Shown here: positions 53,173-61,998 of the stretch, piece after piece
How the letters are laid out: each line of letters starts with the position of its first letter
Numbering within the stretch: position 1 is the stretch's first letter
Source: DAOMFM01 sp035429825
GTDB lineage: Bacteria; Acidobacteriota; Blastocatellia; UBA7656; JADIYM01
Length of the DNA stretch: 64,000 nucleotides
NCBI GenBank assembly: GCA_044224215.1
Contig: JBGAKX010000001.1
Location: 62,001 to 126,000 of the forward strand
Direction of reading: 5' to 3'
The notes under the pieces: generated by a model
What the model was told of the DNA's origin: nothing
Seen by the model: the letters and a program-made list of their open reading frames with translations, nothing else
The model's database searches: none
Program-made: the position numbers and the translations under genes

Positions 53173-53871
53173 ATGTTCAAACGGATTCTGCTTGTCATCG
53201 CCGGTATCGTCGCACTCCTGGCGCTCTACTTCGTCGCGACGTATCCAAACGTCGCGTGGCTTGCCGACCACAACCCCGAATCGACGGCGCTGATCGACGA
53301 GCGCGCCGACGAGGCACGCAGCGAAGGCCTCGAACCAAAGCGGATCCAGACGTGGGTACCGATCGACAAGATCTCGCCGAACGTCATGCGCGCCGTACTG
53401 GCAGGCGAGGACACGCACTTCTTCGAGCACGACGGGTTCGACTACGAGGCGATCCAGAAGGCCGCGGAGGAGAACTGGGAAGAGAAGAAGTTCGTTCGAG
53501 GCGCGAGCACGATCACGCAGCAGCTCGCCAAGAACCTCTACCTGTCCGAGTCCAAGAATCCGCTGCGAAAGTTGCGCGAGGCGCTCATCACGCGCTCGCT
53601 CGAGCGCAACCTCAGCAAGTACAGGATCCTCGAGATCTACCTGAACGTCATCGAGTGGGGTGATGGGATCTACGGGGTCGAAGCGGCGGCCCAGACCTAC
53701 TTCGGAACATCGGCGTCCCGGTTGTCGCCATCCCAGGCCGCGTATCTCGCGGCAATGATCCCGAACCCGCGGACGGTGTACAACCCGACGAAGAACCCGC
53801 GAAACGTCGCGCGCCGGCAGCGCGTGATCGCGCGCTACATGCGCGGCATCAAGTTGCCCAGGCGTACCTGA
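53173..53871 (+). CDS. mtgA: monofunctional peptidoglycan glycosyltransferase
   Basis: MtgA polymerises lipid II glycan chains on the periplasmic face. The 232-residue protein has one N-terminal membrane anchor (MFKRILLVIAGIVALLALYFVA) and a GT51 domain. The catalytic glutamate lies in LAGEDTHFFEHDGFD, the second conserved glutamate in EIYLNVIEWGDGIYG, and the GASTITQQLAKNLYLS motif between them. There is no transpeptidase domain, so it is the monofunctional form. The longer in-frame reading upstream crosses the promoter. Confidence 0.94.
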   Translation: MFKRILLVIAGIVALLALYFVATYPNVAWLADHNPESTALIDERADEARSEGLEPKRIQTWVPIDKISPNVMRAVLAGEDTHFFEHDGFDYEAIQKAAEENWEEKKFVRGASTITQQLAKNLYLSESKNPLRKLREALITRSLERNLSKYRILEIYLNVIEWGDGIYGVEAAAQTYFGTSASRLSPSQAAYLAAMIPNPRTVYNPTKNPRNVARRQRVIARYMRGIKLPRRT

Positions 53872-53931
53872 CGTCCGGCGTTCCGACGCATGGCGCACGC
53901 CGCGCTCTCTGCGCCGGAACGCGGCAGACGT

Positions 53932-54222
53932 TCATGTCAGGGCAGGGCAGCCCGGCATCGGATCCTTCTTCGCGTCGATATGCGGCGACTTCGGGGCCAT
54001 CTCCTCGTTGAGCTTTGTATAGCTGACCCACTCGTCGGGGACGTCCTCAGCGGCAAAAATGGCTTCAACCGGGCACTCGGGAACACAGGCGCCGCAATCG
54101 ATACACTCTTCTGCGTGGATATAGAGTATGTCATCCCCTTCGTAGAAGCACTCGACCGGGCAGACCTCCACACAGTCGGTGAACTTGCAGCCCTTGCAAG
54201 GCTCGGCAACAACGTAAGTCAT
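53932..54222 (-). CDS. fdxA: 7Fe-8S ferredoxin
   Basis: A 96-residue FdxA-type ferredoxin carrying a [3Fe-4S] and a [4Fe-4S] cluster. The first cluster set is in [18 protein letters not shown]; the second is [17 protein letters not shown]. The longer C-terminal tail ([20 protein letters not shown]) is the mark of this group. AAAAGGAG sits 7 nt before ATG 54222. It is a soluble electron carrier without a dedicated partner nearby. Confidence 0.95.
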   Translation of the reverse strand: MTYVVAEPCKGCKFTDCVEVCPVECFYEGDDILYIHAEECIDCGACVPECPVEAIFAAEDVPDEWVSYTKLNEEMAPKSPHIDAKKDPMPGCPALT

Positions 54223-54404
54223 TCACGATCTCCTTTTGACGGTTCGCAACCGCACTCGACTAAACCACCCACGCCTATTGAAGCGCAAACACGCCGCGCG
54301 TGACAACCAAGGACCGATGTTCGAGCAGCGGGAACGCGGAATCATAGACAAACAGCCATTACCGGGCAATAGGGTCCGTGCGCGGGTCACCCCGATGTTG
54401 CGGA

Positions 54405-54433
54405 TTGTGGGCGAGCCAGACTCGCCGTAAGAT
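54405..54433 (+). promoter_or_regulatory. promoter candidate with an internal palindrome, upstream of the GlsB-like gene
   Basis: TTGTGG (54405-54410) and TAAGAT (54428-54433) are 17 bp apart. The spacer contains the inverted repeat GGCGAG (54410-54415) / CTCGCC (54421-54426) around CCAGA, a position where a repressor could block RNA polymerase. Confidence 0.45.
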
Positions 54434-54495
54434 GACATCGAAGCGAGCGGCGTGCTCACACACCGCCGGACGGCGAGATTTTGAGGAGGTAGCGA

Positions 54496-54756
54496 ATGAT
54501 TTGGTCACTCATCAGTTGGACAGTCTTTGGCCTCATCGTCGGAGTCATCGCCAAGCTTCTCGTGCCGGGCAAGGACCCTGGCGGGTTCATTGTGACGGTG
54601 CTCATCGGAATCGCCGGGTCGATCGTTGGCGGCGGCATCTCGCATTTTCTGCCGTGGAGCTCGGCCTACGCGCCCGCGGGCTGGATCATGTCGATTGTCG
54701 GCGCCGTGATACTCCTGGCGCTCTATCGGAAATTCGGAAGCTCGGCGAGTTCCTGA
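54496..54756 (+). CDS. GlsB/YeaQ/YmgE-family stress-response membrane protein
   Basis: An 86-residue protein with three short hydrophobic helices and the family pattern: ISWTVFGLIVGVIAKLLVPG, GGFIVTVLIGIAGSIVGGGI and GWIMSIVGAVILLALYRK. Members are small inner-membrane proteins induced by stress in many bacteria; their precise role is not known. A strong GAGGAGG 7 nt upstream sets ATG 54496. Confidence 0.92.
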   Translation: MIWSLISWTVFGLIVGVIAKLLVPGKDPGGFIVTVLIGIAGSIVGGGISHFLPWSSAYAPAGWIMSIVGAVILLALYRKFGSSASS

Positions 54757-54767
54757 CCCCGTGCAGG

Positions 54768-54803
54768 CGGGCGCCGATCGATGGTCGGCGCCCGTTGCCT
54801 CAA
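54768..54803 (+). terminator. terminator after the GlsB-like gene
   Basis: CGGGCGCCGA (54768-54777) pairs with TCGGCGCCCG (54785-54794), a perfect 10-bp stem 11 nt after the stop. The tail is TTGCCTCAA, weak in T. Confidence 0.6.
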
Positions 54804-54814
54804 CTCTTCACTGA

Positions 54815-55816
54815 ATGAAAACTCTTCCTGTCGGTTCCGACACCAGGCTCCTCAGCAAAGCCAGTCTGTACGCTCCGCTCCCGGTTCAGGTGCTTCAGCG
54901 AGTCCTGGCCGCAGGCGAACTGCGTTCGTACGAGGCGGGCGAGGTGCTGTTCAACCTTGGCGACCCGTCGGACGAGACGTTCGTCATCTCGTCGGGCCTC
55001 GTCGAAATCTGCCGCAACGATCCGGACACGGGCGCTCCCAAGGTCGTCGCATACCTCGGCGAGGGCGACTCGGCCGGCGAGATGGTGCTGTTCACCGGTT
55101 CGCCGCGAAGCTCGATGGCACGCGTGCCCGAGAAGGCCGAGCTGTTCGCCATCACGCGTGAGGGCATCATCGAGCTGTGCCGGATGGAGCCTGACCTCGC
55201 GCTCTACTTCTGCAGGTTGTTTGCGAGCCGGCTCGAGTCGTGGGTCAAGAAGGGACGCCGGCAGGAGACGCAGCGGCAGCTACAGGGCAACCTTCGGTAC
55301 TTCGACCTCGCAACGATCCTGCAGACGCTCGGCGACACGAATGCATCGGGGACGCTGGTGATCCGGTCGGACCTCGGCAAGATCACGGCGGAGATCGACT
55401 TCGTCGAAGGGCAGCTCAGGTTTGCGAGGCTCGGGCACCTTCGCGGCGAACACGCGTTCTATCAGCTCTTCGAGCCGCCGCCGGAAGGCACGTTTCTGTT
55501 CCAGGGCGGCATCCACATCGACGGCGCCGCGCAGACGATCGACACGGGCGTCATGGGAATGCTGATGGAGGCGATGCGGCTGCAGGACGAGTGGCAGTCC
55601 GTGCGCGGCGCCTTCGAGGATCGCGAGCGCGTCTTCCAGCCGGGCGTCAACGAGCTGATGTGGGACGATGACTCGTCGATCGTTCCGGCGTTCAACATAT
55701 GGTCGATCCTTCATCGGGAGGTTCCTCTGTCGCGACTTCTGGCAGAGGTGCCGTACTGCGAGGCAACGGTGCTCACGGTGCTCGACAAGCTCCTGAGGAC
55801 CGAGCAGATTCGGTAG
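54815..55816 (+). CDS. cyclic-nucleotide-binding-like regulator fused to a PATAN/DUF4388-type domain
   Basis: A 333-residue soluble protein. Residues about 15-150 form a Crp-like cNMP-binding beta-roll (RVLAAGELRSYEAGEVLFNL, LGEGDSAGEMVLFTGSPRS). The usual phosphate-binding RxxA arginine appears in the PRSSMARV stretch. After a linker helix comes a DUF4388/PATAN-like region (about 170-245, LQGNLRYFDLATILQTLGD, SGTLVIRSDLGKITAEIDF), then a helical C-terminus. It lacks a DNA-binding HTH, so it probably signals through protein contacts. Confidence 0.8.
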   Translation: MKTLPVGSDTRLLSKASLYAPLPVQVLQRVLAAGELRSYEAGEVLFNLGDPSDETFVISSGLVEICRNDPDTGAPKVVAYLGEGDSAGEMVLFTGSPRSSMARVPEKAELFAITREGIIELCRMEPDLALYFCRLFASRLESWVKKGRRQETQRQLQGNLRYFDLATILQTLGDTNASGTLVIRSDLGKITAEIDFVEGQLRFARLGHLRGEHAFYQLFEPPPEGTFLFQGGIHIDGAAQTIDTGVMGMLMEAMRLQDEWQSVRGAFEDRERVFQPGVNELMWDDDSSIVPAFNIWSILHREVPLSRLLAEVPYCEATVLTVLDKLLRTEQIR

Positions 55817-55902
55817 CTCACGGGCGCGTCGCTTGACGCTCGGGCCGCTCGCCGTTACGGTGACTGGCAATTCCGGATTATGTAGAGAAGGAGAGGCGGG
55901 AC

Positions 55903-56493
55903 GTGAAGATACACGGTACGAGAGCGGCCGTTATAACGACAGCGCTGTCGCTGATGATCGCGGCAGGGGCGTGCACCGGCGGCACGGGCGTCGAGAATAC
56001 GGGCAAGCCGTCGTCGACGCCGGCATCGGGAGGATCGGCGCCAAAGCCGAGTGTCGCGACGTCGGGCCGTGTCGGCGGAAACGTGGGAGATACGGCGTAC
56101 GACTTCACGCTCGAGGACGTCGGCGGTCAGCAGGTTCGCCTTTCGGACTTCAAGGGAAAGGTCGTCGTGCTCGACTTCTGGGCGACGTGGTGCCCGCCGT
56201 GCCGCCGCGAGATTCCGGGCTTCGTGTCGCTCCACCGCGAGATGCAGTTCAAGGGCGTCGAGGTCGTCGGCGTGTCGCTCGACGACGACTGGGAGCCTGT
56301 CCGGCCCTTCATGACGAGCTACAACATCAACTACACGATCGTCCTGGGCGACCAGAATGTCGCGTCCCGATACGGCAATATCCAGAGCATCCCGACGACG
56401 TTCATCATCGATCGCGACGGTATCATTCGGACCAAGCACATCGGGTTTGGCGAGCCGCAGTTGTTCAAGTCGGAAGTGGAGAAGCTTCTGTAG
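55903..56493 (+). CDS. TlpA/ResA-like thioredoxin-fold lipoprotein
   Basis: A 196-residue exported thioredoxin-family protein. The N-terminal signal ends in a lipobox (MIAAGACTGG), and after a Ser/Gly spacer the thioredoxin domain carries the active site WATWCPPCRREIP and the cis-Pro region SIPTTFIIDRDG. Proteins of this type reduce disulfides in cytochrome c maturation or act as general envelope reductases. The start is GTG 55903 with GAGAGGCGGG upstream. Confidence 0.92.
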   Translation: MKIHGTRAAVITTALSLMIAAGACTGGTGVENTGKPSSTPASGGSAPKPSVATSGRVGGNVGDTAYDFTLEDVGGQQVRLSDFKGKVVVLDFWATWCPPCRREIPGFVSLHREMQFKGVEVVGVSLDDDWEPVRPFMTSYNINYTIVLGDQNVASRYGNIQSIPTTFIIDRDGIIRTKHIGFGEPQLFKSEVEKLL

Positions 56494-56744
56494 GGCCGAG
56501 CGGTCCAAATCCGCCGCGATTTCCGGCGTGGCAGTCTTGCATTTGGTGCGTGTCTGCCACGCCGTTCGTGTCTCTGGGCCGCGAAAATGCCTGCTAATCA
56601 GGGGATTTTGTCTGGGTCATCGTTCGGCACAGCTCTTGCTTTGAGCGATGCCAGCCTATGAGGCCCAACGAGGGTTCGGTTCGTGGCGCGGTACGGGGCT
56701 GCGTCGCACGGGCTGACCCGATTCCCAGAATCAGGAGTTTTTTC
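56494..56744. other. 251-bp intergenic region
   Basis: No convincing gene or terminator was found. The final CAGGAG at 56732-56737 is the ribosome site of the following small gene. A TATGAG near 56658 has no partner at proper spacing. Confidence 0.4.
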
Positions 56745-56960
56745 ATGCAGAAGAGAATTTTGGTTGCCATGACGCTTGGCATTTTCGCGCTTGCCGGCAC
56801 GGCCTTCGCGAATACGACCCAGACCTCGAAGTCGCATTCGAGCTCGGCACCTGCGGCATCGAGCAGCACGGCGTCGAAGAGTTCGTCAACGAGCAAGAAG
56901 TCCAAGAAGAAGGGCAAGTCCAAGAAGTCGTCGACGTCCGCAACACCGAAGGCGAGCTAG
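56745..56960 (+). CDS. small exported Ser/Lys-rich protein
   Basis: A 71-residue product with a signal peptide (MQKRILVAMTLGIFALAGTAFA) followed by a mature chain made almost only of Ser, Lys, Thr and Ala (SSTSKKSKKKGKSKK). The mature part is expected to be unstructured and strongly positive. The function is unknown; similar low-complexity basic peptides occur in many genomes. CAGGAG 7 nt upstream fixes ATG 56745. A bidirectional terminator follows. Confidence 0.7.
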   Translation: MQKRILVAMTLGIFALAGTAFANTTQTSKSHSSSAPAASSSTASKSSSTSKKSKKKGKSKKSSTSATPKAS

Positions 56961-57014
56961 TCCTCCGACAGAGGATCGCCGCACGCCACCACCCACGACT
57001 GGGTCCGTTGGCAG

Positions 57015-57066
57015 AAACGACCGAAGCAGTAGGTCTCTCCACGCTGCTTCGGTCGTTTGCTTTGTA
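57015..57066. terminator. bidirectional terminator between the Ser/Lys-rich gene and the next minus-strand gene
   Basis: AAACGACCGAAGCAG (57015-57029) pairs perfectly with CTGCTTCGGTCGTTT (57044-57058), a 15-bp stem. The plus-strand tail is TTTGCTTTG, and on the minus strand the stem ends in TTTCTGCC. Confidence 0.85.
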
Positions 57067-57096
57067 GAACCGGGTGCGTTACGCGGCGTCGACCGG

Positions 57097-57408
57097 CTAT
57101 CTGCGCCGCTGGTCGCTGCGCCGGACCTCGTCGATCGAGTAGTCGCGCGGCTTGTTTCGCTGCTCGCGGGCCTCGTCGTGCGCGCTGACGCCGGACGCCC
57201 TGCGCAGCAGGCTGAGCGCGCGATCGCGCATCTTGTGCACTTCGCGGCCGCCGTCCTCGAACTGGATCTCTACCTGAGCCCCGTCGCCGGCGCCGATCAG
57301 ACGGACAACCGATCCGTAGCGGAGTCCCTTGCCAAGCGCGTATGCCACCTCGTCGCCGACGCCGAAGACTGGTCCGTGGGGTTTGCCCGTTGGCGTGTTC
57401 TGCTGCAC
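57097..57408 (-). CDS. small protein with Tudor/SH3-like domain
   Basis: A 103-residue protein. The segment FGVGDEVAYALGKGLRYGSVVRL...VEIQFEDGGREVHKMRDRALSLLRR has the five-strand pattern of UvrD/PcrA-type Tudor-like domains that contact nucleic acid or RNA polymerase. A basic, Glu/Arg-rich tail follows. Two starts are possible: TTG 57414, and GTG 57408 with AGGAG 8 nt upstream, which is preferred. A terminator lies on its 3' side. Confidence 0.6.
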   Translation of the reverse strand: MQQNTPTGKPHGPVFGVGDEVAYALGKGLRYGSVVRLIGAGDGAQVEIQFEDGGREVHKMRDRALSLLRRASGVSAHDEAREQRNKPRDYSIDEVRRSDQRRR

Positions 57409-57427
57409 GCGCAAGGCTCCTTGTGTG

Positions 57428-57856
57428 CTAGTAGGTCAGGAATCGCCGGATCTTCTTTTTCGACGGCGTCATGAGCGATGAAGGACTGGGCACCTTCTCG
57501 GCAACCAGCTTGGCGACCGGGTCGACGGCTTCACGCTGGATCGCGTCGTAGATGATGACGAACATCCGTTGCGCATCTTCGAGGTCGACACCCGACGACG
57601 TCGCTCGCTCGATGATATCGACCGCAGGTCCCGAGAATTCCGCGTCGCGGATGAAATAATCGCCCGCTCCGTATCCTTCGATACCGCTGTGCCGGTCGAT
57701 CCACACCTCGAGCTCGGGGAACGGGACCTTCAGCATCTGGATGGTGCGCAGTCCGACGCGCTCCTTGATGACGCTGAAGATTGCTCCTGCGCCCTGAACG
57801 GCCGTGTCGCGTTCGACGTGAAGTTCGTTGACGATACGGCTGATGAGGTCTGACAT
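57428..57856 (-). CDS. helical protein resembling the DUF2267/DUF2780 group
   Basis: A 142-residue protein that opens with MSDLISRIVNELHVERDTAVQ and GAIFSVIKERVGLRTIQML, the helical pattern of small DUF2267/DUF2780-type proteins. It has no signal or membrane segment. The C-terminus is basic (SKKKIRRFLTY). GAGGAG 5 nt before ATG 57856 supports the start. It is followed by the Tudor-like gene 19 nt later on the same strand. Confidence 0.55.
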   Translation of the reverse strand: MSDLISRIVNELHVERDTAVQGAGAIFSVIKERVGLRTIQMLKVPFPELEVWIDRHSGIEGYGAGDYFIRDAEFSGPAVDIIERATSSGVDLEDAQRMFVIIYDAIQREAVDPVAKLVAEKVPSPSSLMTPSKKKIRRFLTY

Positions 57857-57999
57857 GGCGCTCCTCGCGGCGAAATGAAGGGTATCTATAGCATTCGGCC
57901 CGACCCGCGGCAAGTGGACGCACGATGTCCGCACCGTGCCTTGTCGGCGGTCCGAAAAGCGGCTAGCCTCAATGCGTTCCGGTGACCGAGGAGGAGCGC

Positions 58000-58821
58000 A
58001 TGATCCGCATCGATGGCGTCTATACGGAAGTCCGAACCGATGACGTGCAGACGCTTGCGGAGTTCTATGAACGCACGTTCGGATTCGAGCGGCTCTCGGC
58101 GGCGCCGGATTCGATCGTGCTCGGCTCGGAGGCCCTGTACCTGCGCGTCGCGTCGCCCGCTGGAAAGACCGAAGACCAGGCGCCGATCTGGTTCGCGGTG
58201 GCCCCGACGATCGATCTCGAGACCGTTCGCGATGAAGCGGTCGCCGGCGGCGCGATCGTGCTGAGCGAGTCCAAGCGTGACGGTGTCGAGCGTCTCGTGT
58301 GCCAGGATCCGGCAGGGAACGAGCTCGTGATCGTGCAGCGACCTGAGGTTCGTGCGCTGCCACCCGCCGAGGTTGCGTCGCCGAATCCCGCCCCGGGCGG
58401 TCAGGAACCGGTAAGGCCGCCGCTCGTCGCGCGACCCGCGCAGCGAATCACAAGGCGCGACATGGATCGGCTGCGCGACAGTGAGCGGCTCGCGAGCATG
58501 CAGGAAGCGATTGCCGGACTTCACGTCGCGTTCGATCCGAACGACCCCGCCGGTGTGATGGACGAGATGCGTTCCAAGATCGGTCCCGTCACGACTATAG
58601 ACACGGAGCGTCAGATCGCCGACGAGGCGATACGAGCCGAGCAGCGCGCGGCCGAGGCTGACGAGATGCTCAAGCGGTACCGTGCGGCGCTCACGCCCGA
58701 TCCGGAACCGCCGCCAGTGACGCCTGCCGCGGCGCCTGCCGAGCGGGACGACGAGGTCGAGCACGAGATTCCGAGGACGCTCGGACGCTCAAAGGACGAT
58801 GACGAGGCGCCGTCCGCGTGA
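58000..58821 (+). CDS. VOC-family protein with a C-terminal Glu/Ala-rich tail
   Basis: A 273-residue protein. The first 115 residues have the glyoxalase/bleomycin-resistance (VOC) fold: YTEVRTDDVQTLAEFYERTFG and the second half ERLVCQDPAGNELVIVQRP. Metal ligands of the standard H/E/H/E pattern are not clear here; His is absent at the first position. The rest is a charged region with helical repeats (LRDSERLASMQEAIAGLH) and a Pro/Glu tail. GGAGGAG 3 nt before ATG 58000 fixes the start; GTG 57982 lies upstream in frame. Confidence 0.7.
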   Translation: MIRIDGVYTEVRTDDVQTLAEFYERTFGFERLSAAPDSIVLGSEALYLRVASPAGKTEDQAPIWFAVAPTIDLETVRDEAVAGGAIVLSESKRDGVERLVCQDPAGNELVIVQRPEVRALPPAEVASPNPAPGGQEPVRPPLVARPAQRITRRDMDRLRDSERLASMQEAIAGLHVAFDPNDPAGVMDEMRSKIGPVTTIDTERQIADEAIRAEQRAAEADEMLKRYRAALTPDPEPPPVTPAAAPAERDDEVEHEIPRTLGRSKDDDEAPSA

Positions 58822-58839
58822 GTTGAATGCGGGACGCCG

Positions 58840-58869
58840 TTGCGATCGGCGGACGCTGGTCCTTATAAT
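58840..58869 (+). promoter_or_regulatory. strong promoter candidate for the hybrid kinase gene
   Basis: TTGCGA at 58840-58845 and a perfect TATAAT at 58864-58869 with an 18-bp spacer, about 100 nt before the start at 58971. Confidence 0.7.
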
Positions 58870-58970
58870 CAGGCGTCCCACCTATCAGTTCATTGTGAGC
58901 GCTTCCGAGGCCGAACCAGGTCTCTCTCGCGGAGTGGTGTCTCCGGAAGGGCTCATCGTTGTGATGCCCT

Positions 58971-61955
58971 ATGACCAGTCCGGGCGATCGAGTGGATGCA
59001 GACGAGGGGAAGGCGCAGTCGCGCGCCTCCGACGTAGATCGTGACTCTGGGACCCGACTCGGCGAGTCGCTTCGCGAGCATGCGACGCTCGAGGCTCGAC
59101 TGCGCGAAACCGCACGGGAGGCCGAAGCGTTGTATCGGGCGTCCGCGCTCCTCGTGGACACGACCGATGTTGGCCGTCTCCTCGAGAAGATCCTCGATGC
59201 AATCTACGAGCACTTTGGGCACCCGATCTGTACCGTTCACCTGAAGAGCGATTCCGACGGCACGCTGCGCGTCGTGGGATTCCGGGGGCACGTGCCGACC
59301 GACGCGCAGCTCGAAAACGCACTCGAGGGTCCCGGCATCGTTGCGCGCGTTGCGCGCACCGGCGTCCCAGAGAACGTGCCGGACGTCCGCGGCGACATCG
59401 ACTACGTCGTTGCGATCGAGGGCACGCGTTCGGAGTTGGCCGTGCCGCTTGTCATCGGCAGCGACGTCATCGGTGTCATCAACGTCGAAAGCCCCGCTGT
59501 GTCGGCGTTCAACGAATCGGATGAACGCGTCCTGACGAGCTTTGCCGAGCATGCCGCGCTCGCGATTCACACGGCGCAGCTGTACGAGCGGGTGCGCAAC
59601 CAGGCGACTCGCGAAACGCTGATCAACTCGATCATCAGCGCGGTTCATCGCACCAACGACATGGACGAGATCCTGAAGGTTCCATGCGTCGGACTCGCGG
59701 CGGCGCTGAACGTGCAGCGCACGTACATCTCGACGATCGACTGGTCGACCGGGACGGCGCGGTTTCTCCATGCGTACAGCGCGGACGGCAGCGAGGTGTA
59801 CACCGGCGACTACTCGCTTGCGGCGATGGGTGAGCTGTCCGAGCGTCTGTGGCGCGGCGAGCACTTTGCTGCCTCGGACGTCTTTGCCGAACCGATCCTC
59901 GACGATGCGCGCGAGACGTACGAGCGTCATGGCACGCGCTCGCTCGTGTACATGCCGGTCGTGACGCAGAGCGACTGGCACGCGTTCGTTCTGGTCTGCT
60001 GCAACCACGTGCGCGAGTGGACGCCGGACGAGATCGCGATCCTCCGGGTCGTCGCCGAGCAGGTTGGCACGGCGTTCGTTCAGGCGGAGCTGTTCGAGCG
60101 CGTCGTGCAATCTAAGCGCGAATGGGAGCGCACGTTCGACGCGATGTCCGACGGCGTGTTGCTCGTCGACGTGTCCGGCTGCGTGTCAGGCGCGAATTCC
60201 GCCGCGGCGCTTCTGCTCAGAATGGCGCGCGAGGACGTCACCGGACTGACGTGCTGTTCGCTGTTTGGCGTGAGCGGTCCGTCCGACTGTCCGGTCCACG
60301 AAGCGCTGGCAAACGGCGTGCGCGTCCTGGAACAGTGGACGCTGCCGCGGATCGGGCGCCTGACACAGGTGACGGTCGATCCGATGTCCGGCGGCGACAA
60401 GGCGGTGGTCGTGCTTCGGGACGTGTCGGAATTGCGCAGGTTTCAGGAGGACGCCCGACGGCAATCCGTGCTGTTGTCACAGATCGTGTCGAGTTCGGAG
60501 GACCCCATCGCGCTCCTCGACCGCGACGGCAAGGTGCTGTGGTGCAACGATCTGCTGGCGGCCGGAATCGGCGGCGATGCGTCGAGCCTGGTTGGCCGGT
60601 CGATGCGCGACCTGCTTGCGCACGACGCGAGCCACACGGCGTTTGCCGAGCTTGCGCGCGCGTGCGACGGCGAGCCGCGTTTTTTTGAGACGGCGCTCGC
60701 CGGCCACAACGGCGCGTCGGAACACTGGATGCTCGCCACGCTGACGCCGGTGTTCGACGACATGGTGCTGACGGGAGTCCTGCTGATCGGGCGCGACATC
60801 ACGGGGCACCGCCGTGCTGTCGAGCGGGCGGCGGTGGCCGACAAAATGCGGGCCCTCGGGCAGTTGTCGTCCGGTGTCGCGCACAATTTCAACAATGCGC
60901 TGTCTGTGATCCTCGGACGCGCGCAGCTATTGCGGCGGCGCATCGACGACCCGGCGGTCCTCAGCGAGCTTGCCGTCATCGAGCAGGTGTCGCACGAAGC
61001 ATCGAACACGGTCCGCCGCATCCAGAATTTTGCCCGCCGGCGGCTCCACGAGTCGCACAAGACGATCGACCTGAAGGCGCTCGTGGCCGATACGCTCGAG
61101 ATGACGTCGACGCGGTGGCGCGTCGAGGCGAACGTGCGGGGCGTTCGCTACGACGTCACGTTCGACGCAGCGGAGGACGCATATCTGGTTCTCGGGAACG
61201 AGTCGGAGCTCCGCGAGGTCTTCGTCAACCTGATCTTCAACTCGCTGGACGCGATGCCGGTCGGAGGATCGCTTTCGATCACGCTCTGCCGCGAAGGCGG
61301 ATATGTCGTGGCGCGCGTTGCCGACTCCGGCTCCGGCGTGCCTGAGGACGCGAAGCATCGCGTGTTCGAGCCGTTCTTCACGACCAAGGGCATTCGGGGA
61401 ACAGGGCTCGGGCTGCCGGTCAGTTACGGCATCGTGTCGCGACACGAAGGTCGGATCGAATTCGAAACGACGTGCGGCTCCGGGACGGTGTTCTCGGTCG
61501 TGCTGCCGATGAAGGAGACGCGCGACGCCGTGATCGAGCTCGGCCCCGACGTTCTGGAGCTCGCACCGCTGCAGAGCGCGGCGACGATTCTCGTCGTCGA
61601 GGACGACAACGAGGTACGCGAGACGATCGAGCGTGCGTTGCGCGCCCGCGGACACGAAGTGGTGACCGTGTCGTCGGGCCTCGACGCCCTCGAAGCGCTC
61701 AGGACGGTGGACGTCGATCTGCTGCTGACAGACCTGTCGATGCCGGAGATGAATGGATTGGCACTGATCGACACCGTGCGCCAACAGTGGCCGCGGCTGA
61801 AGGTCGCGCTCATGACTGGGGCCGATTTCACGTATATCGACGGCGTGCACGATGCGTCGGCAGCGGACATCATCCTGCAGAAGCCGTTCGAAATCGACGA
61901 GCTATGCTACCTTGTGGAGACGGTCATGTCCTCGGCGCCGCGCTCGGCGCTGTGA
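58971..61955 (+). CDS. hybrid sensor histidine kinase: GAF-GAF-PAS-PAS-HisKA-HATPase-REC
   Basis: A 994-residue soluble kinase. Two GAF modules (about 50-205 and 215-375) precede a PAS domain from KREWERTFDAMSDGVLLVD (about 380) with cysteines C428, C429 and C440. A second PAS at about 500-605 has DPIALLDRDGKVLWCNDLL. The dimerisation helix carries His638 in SSGVAHNFNNALSVILG. The ATP site has NLIFNSLDAMPVGG, VADSGSGVPED and GTGLGLPVSYGIVS. A receiver follows with Asp921 in LLLTDLSMPEMNG. No separate response regulator is next to it, so it may signal by internal phosphorelay. The start is ATG 58971 or GTG 58992. Confidence 0.9.
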   Translation: MTSPGDRVDADEGKAQSRASDVDRDSGTRLGESLREHATLEARLRETAREAEALYRASALLVDTTDVGRLLEKILDAIYEHFGHPICTVHLKSDSDGTLRVVGFRGHVPTDAQLENALEGPGIVARVARTGVPENVPDVRGDIDYVVAIEGTRSELAVPLVIGSDVIGVINVESPAVSAFNESDERVLTSFAEHAALAIHTAQLYERVRNQATRETLINSIISAVHRTNDMDEILKVPCVGLAAALNVQRTYISTIDWSTGTARFLHAYSADGSEVYTGDYSLAAMGELSERLWRGEHFAASDVFAEPILDDARETYERHGTRSLVYMPVVTQSDWHAFVLVCCNHVREWTPDEIAILRVVAEQVGTAFVQAELFERVVQSKREWERTFDAMSDGVLLVDVSGCVSGANSAAALLLRMAREDVTGLTCCSLFGVSGPSDCPVHEALANGVRVLEQWTLPRIGRLTQVTVDPMSGGDKAVVVLRDVSELRRFQEDARRQSVLLSQIVSSSEDPIALLDRDGKVLWCNDLLAAGIGGDASSLVGRSMRDLLAHDASHTAFAELARACDGEPRFFETALAGHNGASEHWMLATLTPVFDDMVLTGVLLIGRDITGHRRAVERAAVADKMRALGQLSSGVAHNFNNALSVILGRAQLLRRRIDDPAVLSELAVIEQVSHEASNTVRRIQNFARRRLHESHKTIDLKALVADTLEMTSTRWRVEANVRGVRYDVTFDAAEDAYLVLGNESELREVFVNLIFNSLDAMPVGGSLSITLCREGGYVVARVADSGSGVPEDAKHRVFEPFFTTKGIRGTGLGLPVSYGIVSRHEGRIEFETTCGSGTVFSVVLPMKETRDAVIELGPDVLELAPLQSAATILVVEDDNEVRETIERALRARGHEVVTVSSGLDALEALRTVDVDLLLTDLSMPEMNGLALIDTVRQQWPRLKVALMTGADFTYIDGVHDASAADIILQKPFEIDELCYLVETVMSSAPRSAL

Positions 61956-61998
61956 CGAACCCCGTTCGGGACCGCTCCGGAATGCGTCGCCGCCGAGG

